Counted from the first letter of the stretch, positions 10,483 to 19,786 are shown. The stretch: DNA of 64,000 nt from Capnocytophaga sp. oral taxon 338 str. F0234 (GCF_000192225.1 NZ_GL872413.1:1816828-1880827); one strand, 5' to 3'. Translations and numbers: made by a program. The notes: generated by a model not told the origin, from the sequence alone.

Positions 10483-11229
10483 ATGAGACGCTTATTAGCA
10501 TTCTTTGTAGCCTTATGGGGACTTAGTTCCTGTACAAGTGATATTACCTTTACTTTCCATAAGAATACCTCTTCTTCTTTTTTGGTAGAAGTGAATATGG
10601 AACGATTGATATATTTCTTGGGAGATAGCATCATGAAATCGTATGCAGAGAAAGATCTTGATAAAAAATGGAAAAGTATTTATGAAATATCAAAAGAGAG
10701 AAGAAAACCTCTTACAGGAAAGGATACCATAAATTTAGGTAAACGTACGTTTATCAAAGGACTTTACAAGGATGATAGTAATATTCCCTATGGATTTGCC
10801 TTGAAAGGGGATCACTTGTCCCAGAAAGAATGGGTTGCCTTAGGCAAAACTGGTCAGGCTGAAGAAAGTATCACCCAGTACGGAAGTTCTTTTTCCTCTA
10901 TTTTCCAATGGGATGGAAAGACCCTCTTTTTCTTTCCTGAAGAGTTACTTAGAATTGGAACTGAGAAAACCTCAAATAACTCCTCAAATGAAAAAGACAT
11001 TGATGAGGAGGAGGAACATTCTGAATCTGAATTAAGTAAGAAAATAAAAAGTCTTTATGTAATAAAAACTAACCTCTTTTGTAAGTTTGATCGAAAAATA
11101 AAATCCATACAAGGAAACCATCCTTACCTCAGGCAAATAGATGACCATACATTACAATTTAGTTTTGATGCATTGGAGGAACATCCTAAGAAAGAATTTG
11201 ATTCCAAGATCATTATCATAACTAAATAA
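10483..11229 (+). CDS. Uncharacterised lipoprotein
   Basis: I do not recognise this 248-residue protein. Its first residues are a lipoprotein signal peptide with the lipobox LSSC (cysteine 17). Residues ~165-185 form a strongly acidic, low-complexity stretch (NEKDIDEEEEHSESEL) that looks like a flexible linker. The rest is mixed alpha/beta with many lysines. It follows the VIT/DUF2135 gene after 5 bases and probably belongs to the same transcript, which suggests a joint envelope role, but nothing more specific can be said. The hairpin at 11240-11273 closes the unit. Confidence 0.7.
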   Translation: MRRLLAFFVALWGLSSCTSDITFTFHKNTSSSFLVEVNMERLIYFLGDSIMKSYAEKDLDKKWKSIYEISKERRKPLTGKDTINLGKRTFIKGLYKDDSNIPYGFALKGDHLSQKEWVALGKTGQAEESITQYGSSFSSIFQWDGKTLFFFPEELLRIGTEKTSNNSSNEKDIDEEEEHSESELSKKIKSLYVIKTNLFCKFDRKIKSIQGNHPYLRQIDDHTLQFSFDALEEHPKKEFDSKIIIITK

Positions 11230-11239
11230 AAAATGAAAA

Positions 11240-11273
11240 GGTATAGCTAAGTTTGAATTTTCTTAGCTATACC
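11240..11273. terminator. Bidirectional terminator hairpin
   Basis: A perfect 12-bp inverted repeat (GGTATAGCTAAG / CTTAGCTATACC) with a 10-base loop lies between two convergent genes. The T-rich tail is on the minus-strand side, so it should stop transcripts of the flotillin gene best and may serve both directions. Confidence 0.7.
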
Positions 11274-11316
11274 TGTTATCTATTTACTCACATATCCAAG
11301 CCTTTTTGCTTGGGCT

Positions 11317-12888
11317 TTATCTATTTTTTATTTTTTTTCCTTCTGAGGGCACTTCCTCTGTAGGAGTATCTTGGGAAGTTTCATTAGCCTTTGCTAAATA
11401 GTTTGGCAAATTGAGTCCAGCCATATTGAAGAGATCATTGAGTGGCGGTACGGTCTTCATCATACCAGAGACAAAGTTAGCTGTAGAACTATTGCCATTC
11501 TCTCCATTTCCGGAATCCCAAACAGTAATTTTATCTATTTTAATATTCTTTACTGCCTCTACTTGAGTTTTAACTAATTCAGGAAGTTTCTCTATTAACA
11601 GTAATTGGAATGCCTTAGTAGGATCGCCGCCTGCAGCACCAACCACATCCTTGTACCCTTGTGCCTGCTTAGTTAGGATTTCAAAGAGCCCCTTGGCTTC
11701 GGCTTCCATTTTCGCATAGATAGCGTCGGCTTCCCCTTTAGCATTTTCGCGCAAGCGATCCGCTTCTGCTTGAGCTTCTATAATCACACGCTGTTTAGCA
11801 ATTTCAGCAGGAACAATGATATTTGCCTGTTGGGTAGCACGCTCCCTATCGGCACGAGCTGATTCAGCTTTTTCTTCTGCAGAATATGCCTCTTCTAAGG
11901 CTTTAGCTTGTTGTACCTTTTCAGCAGAAATAGCAATACGCAAGGATTCAGCTTCTTTTTCCCTACGTAGTGCATCTGAATTAGCAATTTCTATCTTAGC
12001 TCCATTCTCTCCTTTGATAGCAGATGCATTGGCTTCTGATATCTTGATACGGCTATCACGATCGGCTTCAGCTTTTCCTATTGACTCATCCTTCTTAGCT
12101 TCAGCAATTCCCACTGTCTCATCTTTCTTAGCCTGAGCAATACTAATTTCTTTATTTTTCTGAGTAATAGCAATCTTTACATCTCTATCTCTCTGTGTCT
12201 CTGCTATTTGAGTATCACGTTCTCTATCGGCAAGCGCCTTTCCTGTTTCTCCAATTTTCTCTTGTTCAGCTACACTAATCTTAGCTTCATTAATAGCTTT
12301 AGCGGCAGCCTCCTTTCCAAGAGCTTCTATATAACCGGATTCGTCCTTAATATCAGTAACATTAACATTTATAAGCTTCAGACCTATTTTTTTAAGTTCA
12401 CTATCTACATTCTTAGAGATATTCTCTAAAAATTTATCACGGTCGGAGTTAATCTCTTCTATTGTCATGGTAGCAATAACCAGACGCAATTGTCCGAAGA
12501 GGATATCCTTTGCAAGTTCTTGAATTTGCTCAGGAGAAAGCCCTAAGAGGCGTTCTGCAGCTGCATTCATATTCTCAGGCTCAGTAGAAATGGCAATAGT
12601 GAAGCGGCAAGGCACATCTACTCGAATATTCTGACGGCTCAAAGCATTATAGAGATTTGCCTCAATGGAAAGTGGACGCAAATCCAAATAAGCAAAATCC
12701 TGAATTACAGGCCATACAAAAGCGCCTCCACCATGAATACAACGTGCTGAGGTACCCCCTGTACGCCCATAGATAACCAATATTTTGTCCGATGGACAAC
12801 GTTTGTATCGTGCAGTAAGAGATACAATGGTTACAAACAAAACGATTGCAAATATAGCAATCAAACTAATGGGAGATGAAAAATCCAT
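11317..12888 (-). CDS. floA: Flotillin family membrane scaffold protein
   Basis: Flotillins organise membrane microdomains. The 523-residue protein has one N-terminal membrane segment (residues ~7-25), an SPFH/band-7 domain to about residue 200 (VDVPCRFTIAISTEPENM), then a long charged coiled coil rich in Ala, Glu and Lys with repeats such as AEAKKDE and AQAKKDE. The C-terminal domain ends in a charged tail. This order is that of the FloT/YuaG type rather than the short FloA type, so the gene symbol is approximate. The gene follows an NfeD-like membrane gene by 59 bases on the same strand, the usual partner of flotillins, and the two probably form an operon. Confidence 0.85.
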   Translation of the reverse strand: MDFSSPISLIAIFAIVLFVTIVSLTARYKRCPSDKILVIYGRTGGTSARCIHGGGAFVWPVIQDFAYLDLRPLSIEANLYNALSRQNIRVDVPCRFTIAISTEPENMNAAAERLLGLSPEQIQELAKDILFGQLRLVIATMTIEEINSDRDKFLENISKNVDSELKKIGLKLINVNVTDIKDESGYIEALGKEAAAKAINEAKISVAEQEKIGETGKALADRERDTQIAETQRDRDVKIAITQKNKEISIAQAKKDETVGIAEAKKDESIGKAEADRDSRIKISEANASAIKGENGAKIEIANSDALRREKEAESLRIAISAEKVQQAKALEEAYSAEEKAESARADRERATQQANIIVPAEIAKQRVIIEAQAEADRLRENAKGEADAIYAKMEAEAKGLFEILTKQAQGYKDVVGAAGGDPTKAFQLLLIEKLPELVKTQVEAVKNIKIDKITVWDSGNGENGNSSTANFVSGMMKTVPPLNDLFNMAGLNLPNYLAKANETSQDTPTEEVPSEGKKIKNR

Positions 12889-12947
12889 ATATAATTAATT
12901 GTTAATTACTATTGTTGGTGACTAAATATCCAGAATCAAAAATTACC

Positions 12948-13511
12948 TTAGATTTTTTCTACAAATAGAATTTCATCTTTTACTTTAACTACTTTTACAG
13001 TTACATTAGAAGGAATCTTTTCTCCTTCTGTCATCGCATCTAATTCCCTGAGAGAACCACGTATGCTTAAAGTTACCTTTCCCCTGCCTGATAAGTATTC
13101 AGGAATAGGAATATACACCTGTGCTACTTTACCCAAAGTCTCTGTTATCTTAAAGGAATTATCTTCGGCAAGTTTCATCAAAGCTTGAATAGTTAAGAAG
13201 AAAATATATACAAATAAACACCCTATAATCACTGAAAACACAATTAATAGTACTTTGTTAGAGATTAACTCATAAAAAGAAATACCTGTCCAACTGAATC
13301 CTAACAGAAAATTAACTAAATTGCGAAGAGAAAAAAGTTGAAAGGGAGCATCTGTCCCAGAAAAATCTCCATCAAAATCCGCCTCTAATCCATCAGAAGC
13401 ATTTGCTCCTACAAAGGTCATTATTGTTTGGATTACAAAAATAATAGATACTGGAATAGCTATAAACCAGAATCCTCTTAAATAAGCATCCATTGTAGTA
13501 AATATTTCCAT
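12948..13511 (-). CDS. NfeD-like / YqiJ-like membrane protein with OB fold
   Basis: The 187-residue protein has membrane segments near residues 13-35, 60-80 and 87-115 and a C-terminal OB-fold-like domain (GKVAQVYIPIPEYLSGRGKV...). Proteins of this kind sit next to flotillin genes and are thought to act with them in membrane microdomains. I place the start at ATG 13511 (MEIFTTMDAYLRG) because the -7 promoter box at 13537-13544 lies inside the 12 extra codons that an upstream start at 13547 would give. The segment ANASDGLEADFDGDFSG between the helices is a periplasmic or cytoplasmic acidic loop. Confidence 0.75.
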   Translation of the reverse strand: MEIFTTMDAYLRGFWFIAIPVSIIFVIQTIMTFVGANASDGLEADFDGDFSGTDAPFQLFSLRNLVNFLLGFSWTGISFYELISNKVLLIVFSVIIGCLFVYIFFLTIQALMKLAEDNSFKITETLGKVAQVYIPIPEYLSGRGKVTLSIRGSLRELDAMTEGEKIPSNVTVKVVKVKDEILFVEKI

Positions 13512-13536
13512 GAAAATATACTTTATTATCTGGCAA

Positions 13537-13544
13537 CAAAAATA
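13537..13544 (-). promoter_or_regulatory. -7 promoter element of the NfeD-flotillin operon
   Basis: TATTTTTG on the minus strand matches TAnnTTTG and lies 25 bases before the ATG at 13511. A perfect 14-bp inverted repeat begins 1 base upstream of it, a position where an operator could sit. Confidence 0.5.
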
Positions 13545-13545
13545 C

Positions 13546-13585
13546 AAAAAACAATCAAATAAATAATTTTTTTTGATTGTTTTTT
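13546..13585. repeat. 14-bp perfect inverted repeat beside a promoter
   Basis: AAAAAACAATCAAA (13546-13559) and its exact reverse complement (13572-13585) flank a 12-base AT spacer. No plus-strand gene ends nearby, so an ordinary terminator role is unlikely. It could be an operator for the NfeD-flotillin promoter, or a bidirectional end signal. Confidence 0.5.
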
Positions 13586-13648
13586 ATCAAGAAAATTAGC
13601 TTTGAAAAGAAATTCTATTTTTTTATAGGTTTTTATTTTATTTTTTTC

Positions 13649-13656
13649 TATCTTTG
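13649..13656 (+). promoter_or_regulatory. -7 promoter element of cdd-bshC
   Basis: TATCTTTG matches the -7 consensus exactly. It implies an untranslated leader of about 80 AT-rich bases before cdd. No clear -33 TTG is seen. Confidence 0.5.
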
Positions 13657-13745
13657 CTTCTCAGTTTTTCGTTCTAGTATAAAACTATTTTCCTATACTT
13701 AGTTATTATATATTGTTTATTATATTTCTTTTATATCAATAAATT

Positions 13746-14225
13746 ATGAGTGAACAAATCTACCAATTTAGTTATAAAATCCATGATCTGAATGATATGC
13801 TTGAACAAGACAAAGCACTCATTTATAAGGCTATGGAAATAAGAGAGAAAGCATATGCACCTTATTCTTCCTTTTGGGTAGGAGCTGCTATTCTCTTGAG
13901 TAACCAACAGATTATCACAGGAAATAATCAAGAAAACGCAGCCTATCCTTCTGGATTGTGTGCTGAACGCACGGCTCTTTTCTATGCAAAAGCTAATTAC
14001 CCAGAGGAAAAGATTATAAAAATTGCTATTTGTGGAGATAATAATAAAGCTCCTAAAGGGGAAATTACTACTCCCTGTGGTAGCTGTAGACAGGCTCTCT
14101 TAGAATATGAATGTACCCAAGGAGCCCCTATTACTGTTTTTTGTGCTAGCTCTCAAGGGAAAGTACTAGAAGTTTCCTCTATCAAAGAGCTACTTCCTTT
14201 CTGTTTCGAACTCTTGTATAAATAA
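13746..14225 (+). CDS. cdd: Cytidine deaminase
   Basis: Cytidine deaminase converts cytidine and deoxycytidine to uridine forms in pyrimidine salvage. The 159-residue protein shows the zinc-site signatures CAERTA (catalytic glutamate, first cysteine ligand) and PCGSCRQ (two cysteine ligands), plus the substrate segment YAPYSSFWVGAAIL. Length fits the small homotetrameric class. It leads a probable transcript with bshC, which begins 51 bases after its stop. Confidence 0.95.
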   Translation: MSEQIYQFSYKIHDLNDMLEQDKALIYKAMEIREKAYAPYSSFWVGAAILLSNQQIITGNNQENAAYPSGLCAERTALFYAKANYPEEKIIKIAICGDNNKAPKGEITTPCGSCRQALLEYECTQGAPITVFCASSQGKVLEVSSIKELLPFCFELLYK

Positions 14226-14276
14226 TTACCTATAAGATATTTGTAGATTTTTCTCTATTCCTCAAAAAATATTTTT

Positions 14277-15920
14277 ATGACTGATTATATTCCCTACAAG
14301 GATACAGGATATTTTTCTGAATTCATTACTGATTATCTATCTCAAAAAGAAGAACTACGATGTTTGTACCATCGTTTCCCCCTTATAGATAACTTTTTGT
14401 CTCAGTTAAATGAAAAACAAGTCTATTTTTCTAAGGAAAATAGGAGGATCCTTGTAGAATCATTAGAGAGTCAATATAAAAACCTATCCATTTCTGAAAA
14501 GACACATCAGAATATACAATCTTTAAAGGAAGAAAATACCTTCACAATCACCACTGGACATCAATTAAGTCTTTTTACAGGTCCTTTATATTTTATTTAT
14601 AAAATTATTTCCACTATTATAAGTTGCCAACAACTCAAACAACTATATCCTCAATACCAATTCGTTCCTATCTATTGGATGGCTACAGAGGATCATGATT
14701 TTGAGGAGATTAATCATTTTACTTTACAAGGACAAAAACTCTCATGGCATTCAGAACAAAAAGGAATGGTAGGAGATTTCTCCACAGAGGAACTCTACAA
14801 AGTTGCTAATATACTCAAAATAACCTTAGGTAAAAGTCATGAAGCACAATATTTAACAGATTTATTTGAAAAAACTTACACACAACACTCTAATCTATCT
14901 GCTGCTACCCGTTACTTGGTTAATGAACTTTTTGCTCAATATGGTTTAGTAATTATTGATGGAAATGATAAATCTCTCAAAAAGTTATTTTTTCCCTATT
15001 TCAAGAAGGAACTCACAGAGCACATCTCTCAAAAGAAAATAGAAAAAACACTTCTCTACATTAAAGGAATTAATAGAAATTACCCCGAACAAGTGCATCC
15101 TCGTGAAATTAATATTTTCTATGTAAAGAAAGGGTTAAGAGAACGTATTGTAAACGAAAATGGAAAATATAAAGTGCTTAATACGAACATACAATTCACT
15201 GAGGAAGAAATTCTAAATGAACTAGAGGATTTTCCTGAACGATTTTCTCCCAACGTAATTCTTCGTCCTTTATATCAAGAAATTATACTACCTAATTTAG
15301 CTTATATAGGAGGAGGAGGGGAAATTGCTTACTGGCTGGAACTCAAAGAAATGTTTACCTCCTACAAGGTACCTTTTCCTATTCTTATGCTTCGTAATTC
15401 TGTACTTCTCATTAGTGAAAAGCAACAAAAAAATATAGATAGATTAAACCTTACTCATTATGACATTTTTTTGAAAAATGACCTTTTGACAAGTAAAATT
15501 ACTAAGAGAATTTCTGAAATTCCCATTGATTTTTCTGAACAAAAACAATTCTTACAAAAGCAATTTAATGACCTTTTTCAAATAGCCTCCCATACTGATA
15601 AGTCCTTCTTAGGAGCAGTAAGGGCACAAGAAGCAAAACAACTTAAGGGATTAGAACACTTAGAAAAACGTCTGCTTAAAGCTCAAAAAAAGAAATATAA
15701 AGATCAATTGGATAGAGCAATTTCCTTGCGTATTAGCCTATTTCCTAAAGAATCTCTACAGGAAAGAGTGAATAATTTTAGTGAGTATATGATAGAGACA
15801 CAAGGACAACTTATCAAACTCTTAATCAGACATCTCAATCCTTTTGATTTCCGCTTTGTTATCCTCTGCTATGAGGAGTATTTCCAAAAACAAGGTGAAT
15901 GCATAGAATACTTTAAATAA
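14277..15920 (+). CDS. bshC: Bacillithiol biosynthesis cysteine-adding enzyme BshC
   Basis: BshC adds cysteine to glucosaminyl-malate in the last step of bacillithiol synthesis. The 547-residue length and the signatures ITTGHQLSLFTGPLYFIYKI and PIYWMATEDHDFEEI (nucleotide-binding Rossmann-like core) identify the family; a long C-terminal coiled coil lies near residues 455-485 (EAKQLKGLEHLEKRLLKAQK). Two other possible thiol-pathway genes are in the window: the UPF0173 hydrolase right downstream and a YfiT-like putative bacillithiol transferase at 55783-56322. Bacillithiol as the main small thiol is well known for Bacteroidota members that carry BshC. Confidence 0.93.
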   Translation: MTDYIPYKDTGYFSEFITDYLSQKEELRCLYHRFPLIDNFLSQLNEKQVYFSKENRRILVESLESQYKNLSISEKTHQNIQSLKEENTFTITTGHQLSLFTGPLYFIYKIISTIISCQQLKQLYPQYQFVPIYWMATEDHDFEEINHFTLQGQKLSWHSEQKGMVGDFSTEELYKVANILKITLGKSHEAQYLTDLFEKTYTQHSNLSAATRYLVNELFAQYGLVIIDGNDKSLKKLFFPYFKKELTEHISQKKIEKTLLYIKGINRNYPEQVHPREINIFYVKKGLRERIVNENGKYKVLNTNIQFTEEEILNELEDFPERFSPNVILRPLYQEIILPNLAYIGGGGEIAYWLELKEMFTSYKVPFPILMLRNSVLLISEKQQKNIDRLNLTHYDIFLKNDLLTSKITKRISEIPIDFSEQKQFLQKQFNDLFQIASHTDKSFLGAVRAQEAKQLKGLEHLEKRLLKAQKKKYKDQLDRAISLRISLFPKESLQERVNNFSEYMIETQGQLIKLLIRHLNPFDFRFVILCYEEYFQKQGECIEYFK

Positions 15921-15938
15921 TAACCAAATAAAATAATC

Positions 15939-16637
15939 ATGAAAGTAACTTATTTAGGACATGCATGTGTCAATATTGAAATTGAAGGAACATACTTCCT
16001 TATAGACCCCTTCATTAGCGCTAATCCTCTTGCCAAACATATCAATATCAATAATATAAAGGCAACATACATCCTTCTTACCCATGCTCATGGTGACCAT
16101 ATTCTTGATACAGAAACCATTGCAAAACATACAGGAGCACAACTAATTACAAATCCTGAAATTCTTGATCATTACCGAAAATTAGGGATAGATGGACATG
16201 ATATGAATATAGGGGGATCTCATCGGTTCCTTGATGGGAAAGTAAAGATTAAAATGATTAAAGCTGTCCATTCTTCTTCCTTCCCTGATGGAAGTTATGG
16301 AGGTAATCCTGCAGGATTTCTTATCAATTATAAAGATGAAACCATCTATGTATCAGGAGATACAGCCCTTACATTGGATATGAAAATCATTCCTCATCAA
16401 TATAGAGTTGATTTGGCTATTTTCCCTATAGGAAACAACTATACGATGGGCGTAAGGGATGCGCTTACTGCCGCCAAATTCGTAGAGACCAATAATGTAT
16501 TAGGAGTACACTATGATACCTTTGAAGTAATAAAGATTGACAAAGAAGCCTCCAAGCGCAAGTTCAGTGACGCCCATAAACGATTACACCTATTAGAGAT
16601 TGGAGAATCTCTAGAAGTCAATAACTTGATAAAATAA
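15939..16637 (+). CDS. UPF0173 metal-dependent hydrolase
   Basis: This 232-residue protein has the metallo-beta-lactamase fold. The metal-binding motif is THAHGDHILD (HxHxDH) at about residues 48-57; further ligands fit VSGDTALT and GVHYDTF. The family (UPF0173, YtkL-like) is broadly conserved but its substrate is unknown. It starts 18 bases after bshC and is likely co-transcribed, ending at the hairpin at 16699-16726. Confidence 0.88.
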   Translation: MKVTYLGHACVNIEIEGTYFLIDPFISANPLAKHININNIKATYILLTHAHGDHILDTETIAKHTGAQLITNPEILDHYRKLGIDGHDMNIGGSHRFLDGKVKIKMIKAVHSSSFPDGSYGGNPAGFLINYKDETIYVSGDTALTLDMKIIPHQYRVDLAIFPIGNNYTMGVRDALTAAKFVETNNVLGVHYDTFEVIKIDKEASKRKFSDAHKRLHLLEIGESLEVNNLIK

Positions 16638-16698
16638 TTTAATAAAAAATAGTACTAATACTCTATAGTAACTATAAAATCAGAAATATTAAAACATG

Positions 16699-16726
16699 TA
16701 GGAGAAAGTGTAAGAACTTTCTCCTA
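16699..16726. terminator. Bidirectional terminator hairpin
   Basis: An 11-bp perfect stem (TAGGAGAAAGT / ACTTTCTCCTA) with a 6-base loop lies between the convergent UPF0173 gene and nadD. T-rich sequence follows on both sides. Confidence 0.65.
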
Positions 16727-16754
16727 TTATTGTAAAGTTCAGTAAACTATTAAT

Positions 16755-17342
16755 TCATTTGTAGAATCCCCACTTATCTATATAATTCCATACCTCTGAA
16801 GATAAAAGGGGTTGTACATTTCTGTTTTTAGCAATATCCTCCCTTATAGCTGTTGCAGATATTTCTATAATAGGTGCTTTCACATATATGATATGAGGAT
16901 TCTCCTTAAATTGCTCTGGAATATTTCCTTCAACAATCCGTGGATATACATAAATGGAATATCTATTTAAGATAACCTCATAATTCTTCCATTTATGAAA
17001 AGATTTTAGATTATCTTCCCCCATAATCAAAGAAAACACATGTTGAGGATACTTCTCTTCCAAATGAATTAATGTATCAATAGTATAATTAGGTTGTGGA
17101 AGATAGAATTCTATATCACAAGCACATAATTTCTCATATTTTTTGAGGCAAAGTTGTACCATTTCAAGACGATAGGAGTTCCCCAATAAAGTTCTCTTAT
17201 CCTTAAAGGGATTCTGTGGTGTTACAACAAACCATATTTCATCCAGATCATTATGTTCCACTAAATAATTAGCCAAAATAAGATGACCTACATGAATAGG
17301 ATTAAATGATCCAAAATAAAGACCTATCTTTTTCTGATTCAT
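16755..17342 (-). CDS. nadD: Nicotinate-nucleotide adenylyltransferase
   Basis: NadD joins ATP and nicotinate mononucleotide to form deamido-NAD in NAD synthesis. The 195-residue protein carries the nucleotidyltransferase motifs GSFNPIHVGHL (GxFxPxHxGH) near the N-terminus and ISATAIRED near the C-terminus, in place of the common SSTxIR. It starts 14 bases after gmk stops and is read from the same strand, so the two form an operon. Confidence 0.94.
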   Translation of the reverse strand: MNQKKIGLYFGSFNPIHVGHLILANYLVEHNDLDEIWFVVTPQNPFKDKRTLLGNSYRLEMVQLCLKKYEKLCACDIEFYLPQPNYTIDTLIHLEEKYPQHVFSLIMGEDNLKSFHKWKNYEVILNRYSIYVYPRIVEGNIPEQFKENPHIIYVKAPIIEISATAIREDIAKNRNVQPLLSSEVWNYIDKWGFYK

Positions 17343-17356
17343 AATGAATTATTACA

Positions 17357-17932
17357 TTACTTACTAAGAAAATTGCGAATCATTTGAAGTGCTTCATTTA
17401 CACTTTGAGACAAATCATCATTAATAATAAGCCTATCAAAATGGGATGCCTGTTCCATCTCATATTTAGCTTTAGCAATACGCATTTCAATCTTTTCTAT
17501 AGTTTCTGTATTACGCTTTTCAAGACGCTTTTTTAGTTCTTCAAGACTAGGGGGCTGAACAAATATAGAAAGTGCTTGCTCCTTAAAATGCTTTTTAAGA
17601 TTAATTCCTCCAAATACATCCAAATCAAAGATAATATTTTTTCCTAGAGAAAAAAGCCTATCTATTTCACTTTGATAAGTCCCATAGTAGTTGTCAGCAT
17701 ATACTTCTTGCCATTCTATAAAAGCCTTTTCTTCTATCTTTTTTTTGAAATCATCAACCGAAATAAAATAATATTCTACTCCATGTTGCTCATTTCCTCT
17801 GGGAATACGTGAGGTAGTGGAAATGGAAAAGGCTAAATTTAAATCTGGATGTTTCAGAAGTTCTCTGATGATAGTTGATTTTCCACTTCCTGAAGGCGCT
17901 GAAAAAATAATAATTTTAGAAGTCATACTCAA
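17357..17932 (-). CDS. gmk: Guanylate kinase
   Basis: Guanylate kinase phosphorylates GMP to GDP with ATP. The 191-residue protein has the P-loop APSGSGKST at residues ~12-20, the GMP-binding stretch TTSRIPRGNEQHGVEYYF, and the lid region EEKAFIEWQEVYADNYYGT. Length is normal. It lies downstream of a strong terminator that ends tsf and upstream of nadD. Confidence 0.96.
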   Translation of the reverse strand: MSMTSKIIIFSAPSGSGKSTIIRELLKHPDLNLAFSISTTSRIPRGNEQHGVEYYFISVDDFKKKIEEKAFIEWQEVYADNYYGTYQSEIDRLFSLGKNIIFDLDVFGGINLKKHFKEQALSIFVQPPSLEELKKRLEKRNTETIEKIEMRIAKAKYEMEQASHFDRLIINDDLSQSVNEALQMIRNFLSK

Positions 17933-17941
17933 GCTTTCTTT

Positions 17942-17988
17942 TAAAATAAAAGGGTTTCCTTAGAGTTAAGAAAACACCTTTTATTTTA
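17942..17988 (-). terminator. Terminator after tsf
   Basis: A long imperfect hairpin on the minus strand combines an outer stem TAAAATAAAAGG / CCTTTTATTTTA with an inner stem near GTTTCCTTA / TAAGAAAAC, then runs into TTTTATTTTAAAAG. It separates the ribosomal block from gmk-nadD. Confidence 0.65.
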
Positions 17989-18018
17989 TTTAAATAATAA
18001 TACTTTATATAAGAGAGA

Positions 18019-18984
18019 CTACACGAGTGAAACTCTTTTGAATCCTGTAATTTCTACATTAAAAGCCCTCACATAGTCAGCCACCTTCTTACTCTCATCC
18101 TTGATATAATACTGATCAAGCAATGCTTTTTCTAAATCTAAAGTAGTATTATCATCAATGAACCGTTGTATTTTTCCGGGAAGGATTCTATCCCAAATCT
18201 TTTCAGGCTTACCCTCTGCTTTAAGTTCTGCTTTGGCATCTTCTTCAGCTTGTTTGAGTACCTCAGGAGTAAGTTGGAGAGCAGAGATATACTTAGGTAC
18301 ATGCTTTTCTGTCTTTCCAAGACGTCTTAGCTCTTCATTATCTTTCACAATAGCAGCAATACGTGCTTCAGTTTCGCTAGCTACATAAGCAGGATCAAAA
18401 TCTTTGCTTGAAAGCACAATAGCCCCCATAGAAGCCACCTGCATACATACGTTGCGAGCCACCTCATGAGCCTTGTCAATAGCTGCAGAAAGTGATACTA
18501 AGGCCGCAATCTTGTTACCTGCATGAATATAGAGATCCACATAGTTACCTTCTAAAACTTCAAACTGTCCTATCTCAATTTTTTCACCAATAACTCCTGT
18601 TTGCTCAGTAAGTTTTTCAGCTACAGTAATTCCCTTAAAAGGAGCTTTTAGGAATTCTTCTTTGGTTTTATAGTTAAGAGCTACTTCAGCTAATTCATTT
18701 GCTAAAGCCACGAAAGATTCATTTTTAGCAACAAAGTCTGTTTCACAGTTGAGAGAGATAATAACTCCTTTGGTATGATTAGCATTTACTTTTGCAATAA
18801 CAGCCCCCTCAGCAGATTCTCTATCAGCACGTTTTTCAGCCACTTTTTGTCCTTTTTTACGAAGAATTTCAATAGCTTTATCAAAATCCCCTTCAGCTTC
18901 TACTAAAGCATTTTTACAATCCATCATTCCAGCTCCAGTGGCTTGTCTGAGTTTATTTACCTCAGCAGCAGTAATTTTTGACAT
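18019..18984 (-). CDS. tsf: Elongation factor Ts
   Basis: EF-Ts regenerates EF-Tu-GTP during translation. The 321-residue protein starts with the UBA-like segment VNKLRQATGAGMMDCKNAL, followed by the conserved core LNCETDFVAKNESF that contacts EF-Tu. At 321 residues it is longer than the E. coli protein, as is usual in Bacteroidota where the core is extended. It follows rpsB as in most bacteria, but a strong hairpin between the two suggests partial termination. Confidence 0.96.
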   Translation of the reverse strand: MSKITAAEVNKLRQATGAGMMDCKNALVEAEGDFDKAIEILRKKGQKVAEKRADRESAEGAVIAKVNANHTKGVIISLNCETDFVAKNESFVALANELAEVALNYKTKEEFLKAPFKGITVAEKLTEQTGVIGEKIEIGQFEVLEGNYVDLYIHAGNKIAALVSLSAAIDKAHEVARNVCMQVASMGAIVLSSKDFDPAYVASETEARIAAIVKDNEELRRLGKTEKHVPKYISALQLTPEVLKQAEEDAKAELKAEGKPEKIWDRILPGKIQRFIDDNTTLDLEKALLDQYYIKDESKKVADYVRAFNVEITGFKRVSLV

Positions 18985-19004
18985 ATTTTTCTATATTTTT
19001 TAAA

Positions 19005-19044
19005 AAAGTGATTATTTAATACAGAGTCTTTAAATAATCACTTT
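19005..19044 (-). terminator. Hairpin terminator or attenuator between rpsB and tsf
   Basis: A 15-bp perfect inverted repeat (AAAGTGATTATTTAA and its complement) with a 10-base loop is followed on the minus strand by TTTAAAAAATATAG. It sits in the 73-base gap after rpsB and before tsf. In this place it may reduce read-through so that tsf is made in smaller amounts. Confidence 0.65.
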
Positions 19045-19057
19045 ATAAATTTAACAA

Positions 19058-19786
19058 TTAATTTTCAGTAGTCTTTTCTTCTGACTTTTCTGCTTTCTTA
19101 TTGTCTTCAAGACCTTCTTTGATAGCCTCTACTACATAAGAGAGAATTTTTTCAATGGAACGAGAAGCATCATCATTGGCAGGAATTACATAATCCACTT
19201 CACGAGGATCTGAATTAGTATCCACCATAGCAAAAATAGGAATGTTTAACTTTTGCGCTTCTCTTACAGCAATGTGTTCTCTTAAAGTATCCACTACAAA
19301 AAGAGCAGAAGGAAGGCGAGTCATGTCCGCAATAGAGCCCAAATTTTTCTCTAATTTTTCTCTAAGACGAGTTACATGCAATTTTTCTTTCTTGGAAAGA
19401 GTATCATAAGTACCATCCTTTTTCATCTTATCAATAGATGACATTTTCTTCACTGCCTTACGGATAGTAACAAAATTGGTAAGCATACCACCAGGCCATC
19501 TTTCAGTAATGTAAGGCATAGATGCAGAAGTAGCTTTTTCAGCTACAATATCCTTAGCTTGTTTTTTAGTAGCTACAAAAAGAATCTTTTTCCCTGAAGC
19601 AGCAATTTTTTTAAGAGCTTCACAGGCTTCTTCTATCTTAGCAGCAGTCTTATATAAATTAATTACGTGAATACCATTTCTTTCCATATAGATATATGGC
19701 GCCATATTAGGGTTCCACTTTCTGGTAAGGTGTCCAAAATGCACTCCAGCTTCTAATAGGTCTTTTACTTCTATTGAATTTGCCAT
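19058..19786 (-). CDS. rpsB: 30S ribosomal protein S2
   Basis: S2 is a late-assembling protein of the small ribosomal subunit. The 242-residue sequence has typical segments: [42 protein letters not shown] and [19 protein letters not shown]. The C-terminus ends in a charged tail ([14 protein letters not shown]). It lies 128 bases after rpsI on the same strand, a gap wide enough for a leader, but I see no clear promoter or hairpin in it. Confidence 0.97.
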   Translation of the reverse strand: MANSIEVKDLLEAGVHFGHLTRKWNPNMAPYIYMERNGIHVINLYKTAAKIEEACEALKKIAASGKKILFVATKKQAKDIVAEKATSASMPYITERWPGGMLTNFVTIRKAVKKMSSIDKMKKDGTYDTLSKKEKLHVTRLREKLEKNLGSIADMTRLPSALFVVDTLREHIAVREAQKLNIPIFAMVDTNSDPREVDYVIPANDDASRSIEKILSYVVEAIKEGLEDNKKAEKSEEKTTEN

